From: Lachnospiraceae bacterium
Lineage (GTDB): Bacteria; Bacillota; Clostridia; Lachnospirales; Lachnospiraceae
Direction of reading: 5' to 3'
DNA: 33,796 nucleotides
NCBI GenBank assembly: GCA_016285575.1
Contig: JAEEQX010000014.1
Location: 1 to 33,796, forward strand
The notes beneath the pieces are model-generated. The model saw nothing but the letters and a program-made list of their open reading frames with translations, did no database searches and was not told where the DNA came from. Both the position numbers and the translations under genes were made by a program. Shown here in pieces: positions 24,287-32,353 of the stretch; position 1 is the stretch's first letter; each line of letters opens with the position of its first letter.

Positions 24287-25540
24287 ATGAGAAGAAAAAG
24301 TTTTCTAGCAATTACGCTTGCAAGTATACTTGCAATGACAGGATGCATCGGAGGAGATGCGATAATTGGCGATAAGGGAAATAATGACAATCAAAATGCC
24401 AACATAGTTGTAGTAGATGATGGCAAAGAGGATCCTGAGACTCCGGATAATCAGACACCTGACACAGAGGTTGAGGATGTCGCTTGGAAAGATATATACT
24501 CAGATTACCTTAAGAACGGAGTTACAGAATTAATCGGAGACTATGATACAAATTGGAGAGACGAATGGTCATTCGGATTCATCTATCTTAATGACGATGA
24601 TATTCCTGAACTCGTTGTAAGTTCCGGCTATGAGGCAGCAGGCAATATAATACTTACTATCATTAATGGTGAAGTTAAGTATATGAATACTGCAAGATTA
24701 GCTTTTTATTATGAGGAAAAAGGTAATCTTTTAGTTAATTCCGAGGGCCATATGGGATATTATTATGACTATGTTTATTCCATCAGTGACACAGGATTTA
24801 AACTCGAATGCGAGGGTGAATACGAGGATGAATACGGACCGGATGGCCCCACAGGTGTTACAAAATATACAATAGATCAAAAAGAAGTTACCAAGAGCGA
24901 ATATTATACAGAAATCGACTCTTATATTCCCGGAGAAAAACGTATCTCTTGGAACAAAGGATGCTCATACAAGGCAATGCTTGATTATCTTGAGGGAAAT
25001 GGTCCCAAGGATTACAAGGAAGCATATAAGAGTATCATCAATAGACGTGCAAGTGAAGCTGGCATCATGTTCTCACTTGTTGAAGTGACAGGCCGTGATC
25101 CTCTTCTTTTAGTGGTAGACAACGATAAGTCAAGCTTATGTGCATATGAGGATGGCTTGGTATTTGAAGGACCGGAAGGTTATTTTTCAGACGGACAGAT
25201 TATACTGATGTATCCTTCAATAGGCGTACTTATGAATTCAACTTCATATTCGGACCAAGATTTTTATACAACTTTCTATGAGATAAAGGATGGTTCATTG
25301 GTTGCACAGTATGCATATGAAGAAGTTGAGACAGATGCCAAGTATGAACCGGTATTGGGCCAGGACGGTAAGCCTGTTATGGAATACAAGATTAACGGAA
25401 TGAAGGTTTCATATGAAGAATATTCTAAATTCATAGTTAAGAATGACGGAATCTTCTTCGAGGAGGTTGTATCAGCTAATTCAAGAGTTACATATATGGA
25501 ATATCTTACACCCAGCGAAATGCTTGATAAGTTAAAATAA
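24287..25540 (+). CDS. Lipoprotein of unknown function
   Basis: A 417-residue secreted lipoprotein. The signal peptide MRRKSFLAITLASILAMTGC puts the lipidated cysteine at residue 20; the lipobox AMTGC is slightly unusual. A flexible acidic/Asn/Pro linker (about 30-60) follows, and then a domain beginning AWKDIYSDYLKNG with YLNDDDIPELVV, an acidic motif common in clostridial lipoproteins that resembles calcium-binding repeats. The C-terminal part from about residue 270 is not recognised. ATG 24287 has an excellent AAAAGGAG site (24271-24278); longer in-frame starts overlap the ABC gene. It may be exported or assisted by the adjacent exporter, but nothing in the sequence proves this. Confidence 0.82.
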   Translation: MRRKSFLAITLASILAMTGCIGGDAIIGDKGNNDNQNANIVVVDDGKEDPETPDNQTPDTEVEDVAWKDIYSDYLKNGVTELIGDYDTNWRDEWSFGFIYLNDDDIPELVVSSGYEAAGNIILTIINGEVKYMNTARLAFYYEEKGNLLVNSEGHMGYYYDYVYSISDTGFKLECEGEYEDEYGPDGPTGVTKYTIDQKEVTKSEYYTEIDSYIPGEKRISWNKGCSYKAMLDYLEGNGPKDYKEAYKSIINRRASEAGIMFSLVEVTGRDPLLLVVDNDKSSLCAYEDGLVFEGPEGYFSDGQIILMYPSIGVLMNSTSYSDQDFYTTFYEIKDGSLVAQYAYEEVETDAKYEPVLGQDGKPVMEYKINGMKVSYEEYSKFIVKNDGIFFEEVVSANSRVTYMEYLTPSEMLDKLK

Positions 25541-25567
25541 TAACGCGTATTAAGGCGGATAATTGAT

Positions 25568-26068
25568 ATGGTTATTTTAGAAGAAAATATTGAATTCGAA
25601 ACAGACTTTGACAAGGAAAAGATTGCAAACGAAGTAGTAGAATTTATTCTGAAAAAAGAAAACTGTCCTTGGGATGTTGAAGTAGATATATTGATTACAG
25701 AATCTGAAGAGGTTCAGGACTACAACAGAGAATACCGCGATATAGATAAGACCACGGATGTATTGTCATTTCCCAATATAGATTGGGAAGCGCCTGCGGA
25801 TTATTCAAATGTGGATGAAAAAGAATTCAATGCGTCTTCTTTTAATCCTGAGACTAATCTGCCGATACTTGGAGACATATGCCTCAATAGAGATCGAATC
25901 ATTTCGCAGGCAGAGGAATATGGTCATAGTGTTAAGAGAGAGTATGCTTTTCTCATAGCACACAGTATGCTTCACCTTTTGGGATATGACCATATGGAAG
26001 AAGCAGAAGCCAAGGTGATGGAAGACAAGCAAAAAGAGTATCTCGCAGAACTGGGAATTAACAGGTAG
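25568..26068 (+). CDS. ybeY: Endoribonuclease YbeY, rRNA maturation factor
   Basis: A 166-residue YbeY/UPF0054 protein. The zinc motif HSMLHLLGYDH places the three ligands at His132, His136 and His142, and TTDVLSFPN and LGDICLN are the other conserved blocks. YbeY is a single-strand endoribonuclease needed for 16S rRNA 3'-end maturation and ribosome quality control in the cytosol. An insert between residues 70 and 98 (IDWEAPADYSNVDEKEFNASSF) is longer than in many homologues. In Firmicutes ybeY is often near phoH, era and dgkA; here none of these is adjacent, so the gene is displaced from its usual neighbours. Confidence 0.96.
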   Translation: MVILEENIEFETDFDKEKIANEVVEFILKKENCPWDVEVDILITESEEVQDYNREYRDIDKTTDVLSFPNIDWEAPADYSNVDEKEFNASSFNPETNLPILGDICLNRDRIISQAEEYGHSVKREYAFLIAHSMLHLLGYDHMEEAEAKVMEDKQKEYLAELGINR

Positions 26069-26112
26069 ATTGATTAATAATCATATAGCTGGATTATTTA
26101 AGAGGGTTATAT

Positions 26113-26796
26113 ATGGTTATATTAAAAGTGATAAGATATATATTTTTCTCCATCGGACTGATTAGTGCGATTGGCTTTTTTCTTGCGATAATAGCAAGTC
26201 TTGTATCTTTGTCGCAAAAGAAAAAAAGAGGCGTTCTTATTCATTCCAATTTGTCTGTACTGGCTTTTGTAATTATGATATTTGCAGGCGCCATTAGTTT
26301 TGGGATTGGATCAAAACTTGATTCAAGAAATCTTGATATAGAGGCTCTACCGAATATCAAGGTGGAATCAAGCAGCCTCATTGGAGGTCAGTGGGATAAG
26401 GAGATTGGCAAGGATGCGGGCAGTAATCTGTCTCCTGATTTAAAATGGGAGTCGGTTGATGGTTGCAGTCAATATGCCATAGTGATGATAGATCATGATG
26501 CGAGAGAATTCCTTCACTGGGTATGTTTTACAGATAAGACATCACTTAAGCTTGGAGAATATGACGAAGATACAGGATATATCGGTCCATACCCACCGGC
26601 CAAACACAATTATGAAATATACGTCATTGCCATGGAGAGCGAATGCGAGGATATTTCCTACAGACTCAATGAAAATGGTGCCAATCTTATCTGGATGATT
26701 GAGGAAATGGATAATAATAGTAATGCTCGTGGACACAATGTAAAGGCAATGGGTAGCATAAAAGGAAGCTATAATCCTCCGAAATACATAAAATAA
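26113..26796 (+). CDS. Membrane-anchored PEBP-like (YbhB/YbcL) protein
   Basis: A 227-residue protein. Two hydrophobic helices at about 8-32 and 46-66 precede a phosphatidylethanolamine-binding-protein-like domain at 80-227. PEBP marks are SNLSPDLKW, IDHDAREFLHWVCF (the DPDxP plus HW segment), GPYPPAKHNYEIYVIAM and the end GHNVKAMGSIKGSY. The consensus DPDAP reads DHDAR, so both prolines of the ligand-site loop are gone. Most bacterial YbhB proteins are cytosolic or have a cleavable signal, so the two-helix anchor is unusual. With two membrane spans the PEBP domain should lie on the same side as the N terminus, probably the cytosol. An AGAGGG site lies upstream. The ligand is unknown. Confidence 0.82.
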   Translation: MVILKVIRYIFFSIGLISAIGFFLAIIASLVSLSQKKKRGVLIHSNLSVLAFVIMIFAGAISFGIGSKLDSRNLDIEALPNIKVESSSLIGGQWDKEIGKDAGSNLSPDLKWESVDGCSQYAIVMIDHDAREFLHWVCFTDKTSLKLGEYDEDTGYIGPYPPAKHNYEIYVIAMESECEDISYRLNENGANLIWMIEEMDNNSNARGHNVKAMGSIKGSYNPPKYIK

Positions 26797-26844
26797 CACA
26801 CGTTAAACTGATTGGAAATATATGTTTTATTAGGCGTTCAAATA

Positions 26845-26853
26845 TGGTAAAAT
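26845..26853 (+). promoter_or_regulatory. Extended -10 promoter for the zinc-ribbon gene
   Basis: TG-G-TAAAAT with TG at 26845-26846 and TAAAAT at 26848-26853. No strong -35 is present. The leader would be about 36 bases and includes the ribosome site GGAGGGG (26885-26891). Confidence 0.5.
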
Positions 26854-26895
26854 ACATAACTGAAGGCACGTGCAAAAATATTACGGAGGGGAAAG

Positions 26896-27501
26896 ATGGC
26901 TATAACCGGACACAGCAAAGGTGGTTCCTCAAGAGGCGGTAGACCCGGAATGGGCGGATCAGCTCCTAAAGGATTCAAAAATCCTATGAGAGGCTCAGTG
27001 AAAAACACTTCAATCAGTTCACCATCCATGCCGAAGATGAGTACTCCGGTCGCTCCACCGGCGCCTACAATTAATATCAATATGGGAAATAACAAGCATA
27101 GAAGAAATAGAGGAGGCGGACTTGTCAATTCGATAGTCAGTTCTGCCACCAGCGCGGCAGTTGGAGTTGCATCTGCCGCAATAGTTAATAAGATACACGA
27201 AAACAGCCAGATTAAGATTCAGGAAAAACAGGCCGAGAATCAAGCCAAGATAGCAGCGGCTCAGGCTGAACAGCAGGCAAGACTTGCGGCACAACAGGCT
27301 GAATATCAACTTGAGATGGAAAGACTCAAGGTACGTCAGGCTGAAGTTAAGCTCGATGAGATACAGGACAAGAGATATTATGCCAACTGTCCTTATTGCA
27401 TGGGTGTTAACAATGGCGAAAAGTTCTGTCAGTATTGCGGAAGTTCGCTCGCGTATTATGACGAAGACGATGATGATAACGCATCGACCAAGAATAAATA
27501 G
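26896..27501 (+). CDS. Gly-rich / coiled-coil / zinc-ribbon protein of unknown function
   Basis: A 201-residue protein built in blocks: a Gly/Ser/Arg-rich start (1-35), a Ser/Pro/Met stretch (36-60), an Ala/Val/Ser-rich hydrophobic segment (76-97), a Gln/Ala/Glu coiled coil (about 100-160), and a zinc ribbon CPYC-N9-CQYC (Cys165, 168, 178, 181) followed by a run of Asp. No enzymatic motif is visible. The ribbon resembles the rubredoxin-like zinc ribbons used in protein-protein or nucleic-acid contacts. The hydrophobic segment could insert in or lie on a membrane. It has its own promoter, a very strong ribosome site and a following hairpin, so it looks like a free-standing gene. I do not recognise a named family. 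Confidence 0.75.
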   Translation: MAITGHSKGGSSRGGRPGMGGSAPKGFKNPMRGSVKNTSISSPSMPKMSTPVAPPAPTININMGNNKHRRNRGGGLVNSIVSSATSAAVGVASAAIVNKIHENSQIKIQEKQAENQAKIAAAQAEQQARLAAQQAEYQLEMERLKVRQAEVKLDEIQDKRYYANCPYCMGVNNGEKFCQYCGSSLAYYDEDDDDNASTKNK

Positions 27502-27512
27502 AAATATATACT

Positions 27513-27554
27513 AAGGTAACCGACATAACACTCGGTTACCTTATTGTACTTTTA
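27513..27554 (+). terminator. Probable terminator after the zinc-ribbon gene
   Basis: Perfect 11-bp arms AAGGTAACCGA (27513-27523) and TCGGTTACCTT (27532-27542) enclose an eight-base loop. The T-tract is interrupted (ATTGTACTTTTA), so termination may be partial. Confidence 0.7.
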
Positions 27555-27599
27555 TATACGGGAAATTGATGAAAATAATGTCTTCGAAAGGAGAAAAAT

Positions 27600-28439
27600 A
27601 TGATTTACATTCTCTACAATGAACTTGCTAATAACGGACATGGTAAGGAGCCTGCAGACAATTTAAAAGCTACTCTTGAAAAAGAAAGCGAACTTGTTAA
27701 TCTTGTCGGCCTTAATATATCTGAGTTTGCTGCCAAGTTAACCGGAGATGATACTGTAATCTTAAACGGCGGAGACGGAACACTTAACAGATTCGTTAAT
27801 GATACACAAGGAATAGATATTCCTTGCGATGTAATGTTACATTCGGCAGGAACCGGAAATGACTTCTTAAGAGATATTAAGGAGAACTATGATTCAGCTG
27901 AGACTCCTTCAATCAAAAAGTATATTCAAAAGCTTCCAACAGTTACAATTAATGGTAAGGATTACAAGTTCCTCAATGGTGTAGGATTTGGTGTTGATGG
28001 TGTGTGCTGCGAGATGGCGGATGATATGAAGGCAGCAGGCAAGAAAAAGATAGATTACACTGCACTTTCCATTAAGCTTGTACTATTCAAGTTCAAGCCA
28101 CCTAAAGCGTGGATCACTGTAGATGGTGAGACAGTAGAATATAAAAAAGCATGGATTGCTTCAGCTATGTATGGCAGATATTATGGCGGAGGTATGAAGG
28201 CTGCTCCCGAACAGGACAGACTTTCTGATCAGCTTACCAGTGTGGTATTTCATAGTCTTGGTCGTATACGTACTCTTATGGGATTCCCCAAGATATTTGA
28301 GGGCGAACATGTTAACAATAAGAAACTTGTTACTGTAAGAACAGGTAAGGAAATAACAGTTAAGTTTGATAAGCCTTATGCACTTCAGATTGATGGCGAG
28401 ACTGTTCGTGGAGTAACGGAATATACTGCGAGAATATAG
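27600..28439 (+). CDS. Diacylglycerol kinase-catalytic-domain lipid kinase (YegS/DgkB-like)
   Basis: A 279-residue soluble lipid kinase of the diacylglycerol kinase catalytic family. The nucleotide loop NGGDGTLNRF (GGDGT 57-61) and the second glycine motif AGTGNDFLRDI (84-94) are intact, followed by the beta-sandwich domain with GVGFGVDGVCCEMA and YYGGGMKAAPEQDRLSDQL. Members phosphorylate diacylglycerol or related lipids at the inner membrane face; the exact lipid cannot be told. A GAAAGGAG site lies eight bases before ATG 27600. It sits between a hairpin and the trk genes, with no strong terminator in the 93 bases before trkA. Confidence 0.92.
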   Translation: MIYILYNELANNGHGKEPADNLKATLEKESELVNLVGLNISEFAAKLTGDDTVILNGGDGTLNRFVNDTQGIDIPCDVMLHSAGTGNDFLRDIKENYDSAETPSIKKYIQKLPTVTINGKDYKFLNGVGFGVDGVCCEMADDMKAAGKKKIDYTALSIKLVLFKFKPPKAWITVDGETVEYKKAWIASAMYGRYYGGGMKAAPEQDRLSDQLTSVVFHSLGRIRTLMGFPKIFEGEHVNNKKLVTVRTGKEITVKFDKPYALQIDGETVRGVTEYTARI

Positions 28440-28532
28440 TGATTTAGTATTCCAATTTAAATATATAGATTATTTCTGTTTGTTGGAGTAGAAAATATTA
28501 TTTGATTATTTTAGTAGTAAAAAGGTAACGAA

Positions 28533-29891
28533 ATGAAGATTATAATTGTGGGCTGCGGAAAGATTGGTTTATCCATCGTTAAGCAGTTGATAATTGAAAA
28601 GAAGCATGATATTACAGTCATTGATAAGAACCAGGATGTTATCAATGATATTACCAACAATTTTGATGTAATGGGACTTGTCGGAAACGGTGCCAGTTAT
28701 TCGGTACAAAGAGAAGCCCAGGTTGAGAAGACAGATCTTTTGATAGCAGTTACAGGTTCGGATGAGATCAACCTTCTATGTTGTCTCTTTGCGAGAAAAG
28801 CCGGTAACTGCAATACTATCGCTAGAGTACGAGACCCTCTGTACAGCAAGGAAATTCAGTACATCAAGGACGAACTTGGACTCTCGATGATTATTAATCC
28901 TGAGTATGCGGCAGCAGTCGAGATATCAAGACTTTTAAGATTCCCTTCGGCAGACAAGATTGATACATTTGCCAAGGGCAGAGTAGAACTTTTAAATATA
29001 GTTATTACTGAGGATTCTCCTTTTGCAGATAAGACTCTTATTGAAGTAAGCAAGAGAGTACTTTCCGATATACTTATTTGTACGGTCGAGAGAGGTGAAG
29101 ATATATTCATCCCTAACGGTCCTTTTATTCTTCGTGCAGGTGACAAGATTACCATTGTTGCATCCGCAGTTAATTCAAGAGAATTCTTTACCAAGATAGG
29201 ATTCGATACACATCAGGTTAAGGATACCATGATAGTTGGTGGCGGTAGGATGACATACTATCTTGCTGAGATTCTTCTTAAGATGGGTATCAGAGTCAAG
29301 GTCGTCGACAGTGACAGAGAGCGTTGTGAATCACTTTCTGAGATGCTTCCTAAGGCTACGATTATTAATGGTGATGCAACCAACCAGGAAGTACTTATCG
29401 AAGAAGGTATTGAGGGCTGCGATTCATTCGTATCACTTACCGGTATCGATGAGACTAACATTTTCTTATCTCTTTTTGCAAAGACTAAGACACAGGGTAA
29501 AGTTGTAACCAAGATAGACAGAATATCATTTGATGATATTATTTCAACATTCAATTTGGGCAGCCTTATCTATCCCGATAAGATTGCTGCAGATTATATA
29601 GTATCGTATGTCAGAGCAATGCAGAATACTATTGGAAGCAATGTTGAGACTATGATTAAGCTTAACAGCGGTCGTGTGGAAGCGCTTGAATTCAAGATTA
29701 CTTCCAATTCACCGATAATAGGTCGACCTCTTATGGAATTGAACTTAAAGAGAGACATCCTTATCGGATGTATTAACCGAAAGGGAACAATCATTATTCC
29801 TAAAGGCCAGAGTGTTGTTGAGGCAGGAGATACAGTTATAGTTGTAACTACGAGAAGCGGCCTTAGCGATATTAAGGATATACTTGAATAA
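28533..29891 (+). CDS. trkA: Trk potassium uptake regulatory subunit TrkA
   Basis: A 452-residue double-RCK protein. The first NAD-binding fold starts with IIVGCGKIGLSIVKQL (glycines 7, 9, 12) and is followed by the TrkA_C domain at about 140-225. The second fold starts with MIVGGGRMTYYLAEIL near residue 233, where the third glycine of GxGxxG is replaced by threonine, so it probably binds nucleotide differently from the first. A second TrkA_C domain ends the protein. It gates the TrkH channel at the cytosolic side in response to nucleotides. An AAAGGTAA site lies upstream of ATG 28533. trkH follows after ten bases. Confidence 0.96.
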   Translation: MKIIIVGCGKIGLSIVKQLIIEKKHDITVIDKNQDVINDITNNFDVMGLVGNGASYSVQREAQVEKTDLLIAVTGSDEINLLCCLFARKAGNCNTIARVRDPLYSKEIQYIKDELGLSMIINPEYAAAVEISRLLRFPSADKIDTFAKGRVELLNIVITEDSPFADKTLIEVSKRVLSDILICTVERGEDIFIPNGPFILRAGDKITIVASAVNSREFFTKIGFDTHQVKDTMIVGGGRMTYYLAEILLKMGIRVKVVDSDRERCESLSEMLPKATIINGDATNQEVLIEEGIEGCDSFVSLTGIDETNIFLSLFAKTKTQGKVVTKIDRISFDDIISTFNLGSLIYPDKIAADYIVSYVRAMQNTIGSNVETMIKLNSGRVEALEFKITSNSPIIGRPLMELNLKRDILIGCINRKGTIIIPKGQSVVEAGDTVIVVTTRSGLSDIKDILE

Positions 29892-29901
29892 GGTGTAAGT
29901 A

Positions 29902-31341
29902 ATGAATATAGCAGTAATAATATATACGCTTGGCAGAGTTATCGCCCTCGAAGCAGCTTTTATGGCATTGCCCGGAATAGTTGCGCTTATATATCGTGAA
30001 AATGTATGGTGGGCTTATTTTCTGGTAGCACTTCTTGGAATGCTACTGGGTCTTTTGGTATCCATTAAAAAACCTAAGAACATGCAGTTCTTCGCAAAGG
30101 AAGGATTTGCTACTGTTGGATTATCTTGGTTTTTAATGAGTCTTGTCGGAGCACTCCCTCTTTTTATTTCAAGAGAAATACCTAATTATATAGATGCCGT
30201 ATTCGAGATGTCGAGTGGATTCACTACCACAGGTGCGACCATCTTAACCAGTGTTGAAGATATGAGCCATGCAGCAAACTTCTGGAGATGCTTTTCACAT
30301 TGGATAGGTGGTATGGGAATCATCGTATTCCTTCTTGCAGTTCTTCCCATGGCAGGCAGTGTTAACATGCATCTTCTTCGTGCAGAAAGCCCGGGACCTG
30401 TTGTAGGAAAACTTGTTCCCAAGATGAAGGACTCATCACAGATACTTTATCTTATTTATTTTGCTTTAACGTTAATTCAGTTTGTATCTCTTTGGATTAT
30501 GGGTATGAATCCCTACGAAGCAATATGTACTGCTGTCGCAACAGCCGGTACCGGAGGATTCGGAATATACAATGATTCCATTGCTTCATTCTCTACTCCT
30601 ATAAAATGGAATGTTACGATATTCATGATTCTTTTTGGAATCAACTTTAACGTATACTTCTTATTGCTTGCGAGAAAATTCAAAGCAATATTTAAGATAG
30701 AAGAAGTCAGAGCTTATCTTGGCATGATTCTTTTATCTGTTATCATCATTACATTAAGTATATTCAGAACATATGCAAAATTTGGAGATGCGCTTACCGA
30801 TGCAGCATTTCAGGTAGGATCAATTATCACTACCACAGGATTTGCAACTTGCGATTTTAACGAATGGCCTTCACTTCCCAAGACTATACTTATTATTCTC
30901 ATGCTTACCGGTGCGTGTGCAGGCAGTACAGGCGGTGGACTTAAGTTTTCGAGAATCTTGATTGGTATGAAAGCGGTTAAGCAGGAAGTCAACTCTTTCA
31001 TTCACCCAAGAAGTATCAAAGCAGTTGAGATGGATGACAGAGCTCTTGATAAAAACGTAGTTAAAAGTGTATGCGTATACTTTGTGCTTTTTGCACTTAT
31101 ATATTTTGGATCGGTATTTATCGTATCAATAGACAAGTATGATATGGTAACCAATTTCACATCCGTACTTGCTACGATGAACAACATCGGCCCGGGCCTT
31201 AATGCTGTTGGGCCGTCCGGTAATTTTGCAGGATTTAATTATCTGTCCAAGATTGTATTCATATTTGATATGCTTGCCGGCAGACTTGAGTTATATCCTA
31301 TTCTTTTGCTTTTTGCTCCTCCCATGTGGAAAAAGCATTAA
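29902..31341 (+). CDS. trkH: Trk potassium uptake channel subunit TrkH
   Basis: A 479-residue potassium-translocating membrane protein of the TrkH/KtrB superfamily. Its four pore repeats are visible: SSGFTTTGAT near residue 105, TAGTGGFGIY near 215, ITTTGFATCDFNEWP near 312 and TMNNIGPGLNAVGPSGNF near 427. The start codon follows the trkA stop by ten bases with an AGGTGTAAG site, so the two are co-transcribed. Together they form the Trk/Ktr-type potassium uptake system in the cytoplasmic membrane. The next gene begins 22 bases downstream without a visible terminator. Confidence 0.97.
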   Translation: MNIAVIIYTLGRVIALEAAFMALPGIVALIYRENVWWAYFLVALLGMLLGLLVSIKKPKNMQFFAKEGFATVGLSWFLMSLVGALPLFISREIPNYIDAVFEMSSGFTTTGATILTSVEDMSHAANFWRCFSHWIGGMGIIVFLLAVLPMAGSVNMHLLRAESPGPVVGKLVPKMKDSSQILYLIYFALTLIQFVSLWIMGMNPYEAICTAVATAGTGGFGIYNDSIASFSTPIKWNVTIFMILFGINFNVYFLLLARKFKAIFKIEEVRAYLGMILLSVIIITLSIFRTYAKFGDALTDAAFQVGSIITTTGFATCDFNEWPSLPKTILIILMLTGACAGSTGGGLKFSRILIGMKAVKQEVNSFIHPRSIKAVEMDDRALDKNVVKSVCVYFVLFALIYFGSVFIVSIDKYDMVTNFTSVLATMNNIGPGLNAVGPSGNFAGFNYLSKIVFIFDMLAGRLELYPILLLFAPPMWKKH

Positions 31342-31363
31342 TAGGTTTTTGAGGGATTACATT

Positions 31364-32344
31364 ATGAAAAGAAGTCGTAAATTATTGCAATCATTATTAT
31401 GCCTGTTACTCACAGGCATTCTTTTGATTGGATGCCAAAATGGAAAAAAGTCAGATGAACCTGAACTATTGCTTGGTTTTTCTCAGATTGGATCTGAGAG
31501 TGCATGGCGAATTGGCAATACACAGGATATTGAAGATCAGGCAGAAAATTATGGTGTAAGTCTGATGATTGAGAATGCCAATCAGAAGCAGGAAAACCAG
31601 ATTGCAGCTATAAGAAGATTCATTGCATATAAGGTTGATGTTATTGCTTTTTCACCGATAGTTGAGGATGGATGGGACAACGTACTTACAGAGGCAAAAG
31701 AAGCAGGTATTCCCGTTGTGCTTGTAGATAGAGATATCAGTACTGAAAAAGAAGGATTGACCACTTGCCTTATCGGTGCGGATTTTTATCAGGAAGGTGT
31801 AATGGCAGCGGAGTACCTTATTCGTAAGGCTGACAGTCTCGGACTTGATTCAGTTAATATAGTCGAGATTACAGGCACTGAGAATTCCACTCCCATGCGC
31901 CAGCGTCAGCAGGGATTTGCAGACACCATCGCATCAGACAGTCGTATGCATATACTTGAGAGAATCGACGGAGACTTTTTAAAAAGCCGTGGAGCAGAAT
32001 GCATGAGATCATTGCTTGATAAACATGGCGATGATATTGATGTAGTATATTCTCATAATGACGAGATGACACTTGGAGCAATTCCAGAGATAGAAAAAGC
32101 AGGATACAAACCCGGTAAAGATATAATTATCATTTCCATAGACGGTGGTCAGGAAGCGATAGATGTATTAAAGGAAGGCAAAATCAACTGCGTAGTTGAA
32201 TGTACTCCAAAGCTTGGCAAGGAACTTATGGAGACTGCCAAGAAGTTGAAGAATGGCGAAGAAGTGGATGAAGTAATTCATCCTACGGAAGTTATATTCT
32301 CTGATGAACAGGATCTGGAAAAAATAGCGCCGAGAGGATACTAA
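31364..32344 (+). CDS. YtfQ-like sugar-binding lipoprotein (periplasmic-binding-protein type 4)
   Basis: A 326-residue lipoprotein with a signal peptide ending LLIGC (Cys24). The mature part is a type I sugar-binding protein closely resembling the galactofuranose-binding YtfQ group: LLGFSQIGSESAWR near residue 36, ANQKQENQIAAIRRFIAYKVDVIAFSPI, GWDNVLTEAKEAGIPVVLVDR and SHNDEMTLGAIPEIEKAGY. ATG 31364 is taken because the signal peptide begins there and GAGGG lies upstream; a longer frame from 31202 overlaps trkH. No sugar permease or ATPase follows. Instead a sensor kinase starts nine bases later, so this protein may present a sugar to the kinase rather than feed a transporter. Confidence 0.92.
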   Translation: MKRSRKLLQSLLCLLLTGILLIGCQNGKKSDEPELLLGFSQIGSESAWRIGNTQDIEDQAENYGVSLMIENANQKQENQIAAIRRFIAYKVDVIAFSPIVEDGWDNVLTEAKEAGIPVVLVDRDISTEKEGLTTCLIGADFYQEGVMAAEYLIRKADSLGLDSVNIVEITGTENSTPMRQRQQGFADTIASDSRMHILERIDGDFLKSRGAECMRSLLDKHGDDIDVVYSHNDEMTLGAIPEIEKAGYKPGKDIIIISIDGGQEAIDVLKEGKINCVVECTPKLGKELMETAKKLKNGEEVDEVIHPTEVIFSDEQDLEKIAPRGY

Positions 32345-32353
32345 GGAATCTTA

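Noticed and set aside
31202..31363. Extended start of the sugar-binding lipoprotein
   Set aside because: It overlaps the end of trkH. The ATG at 31364 starts a clean signal peptide and has a GAGGG site.
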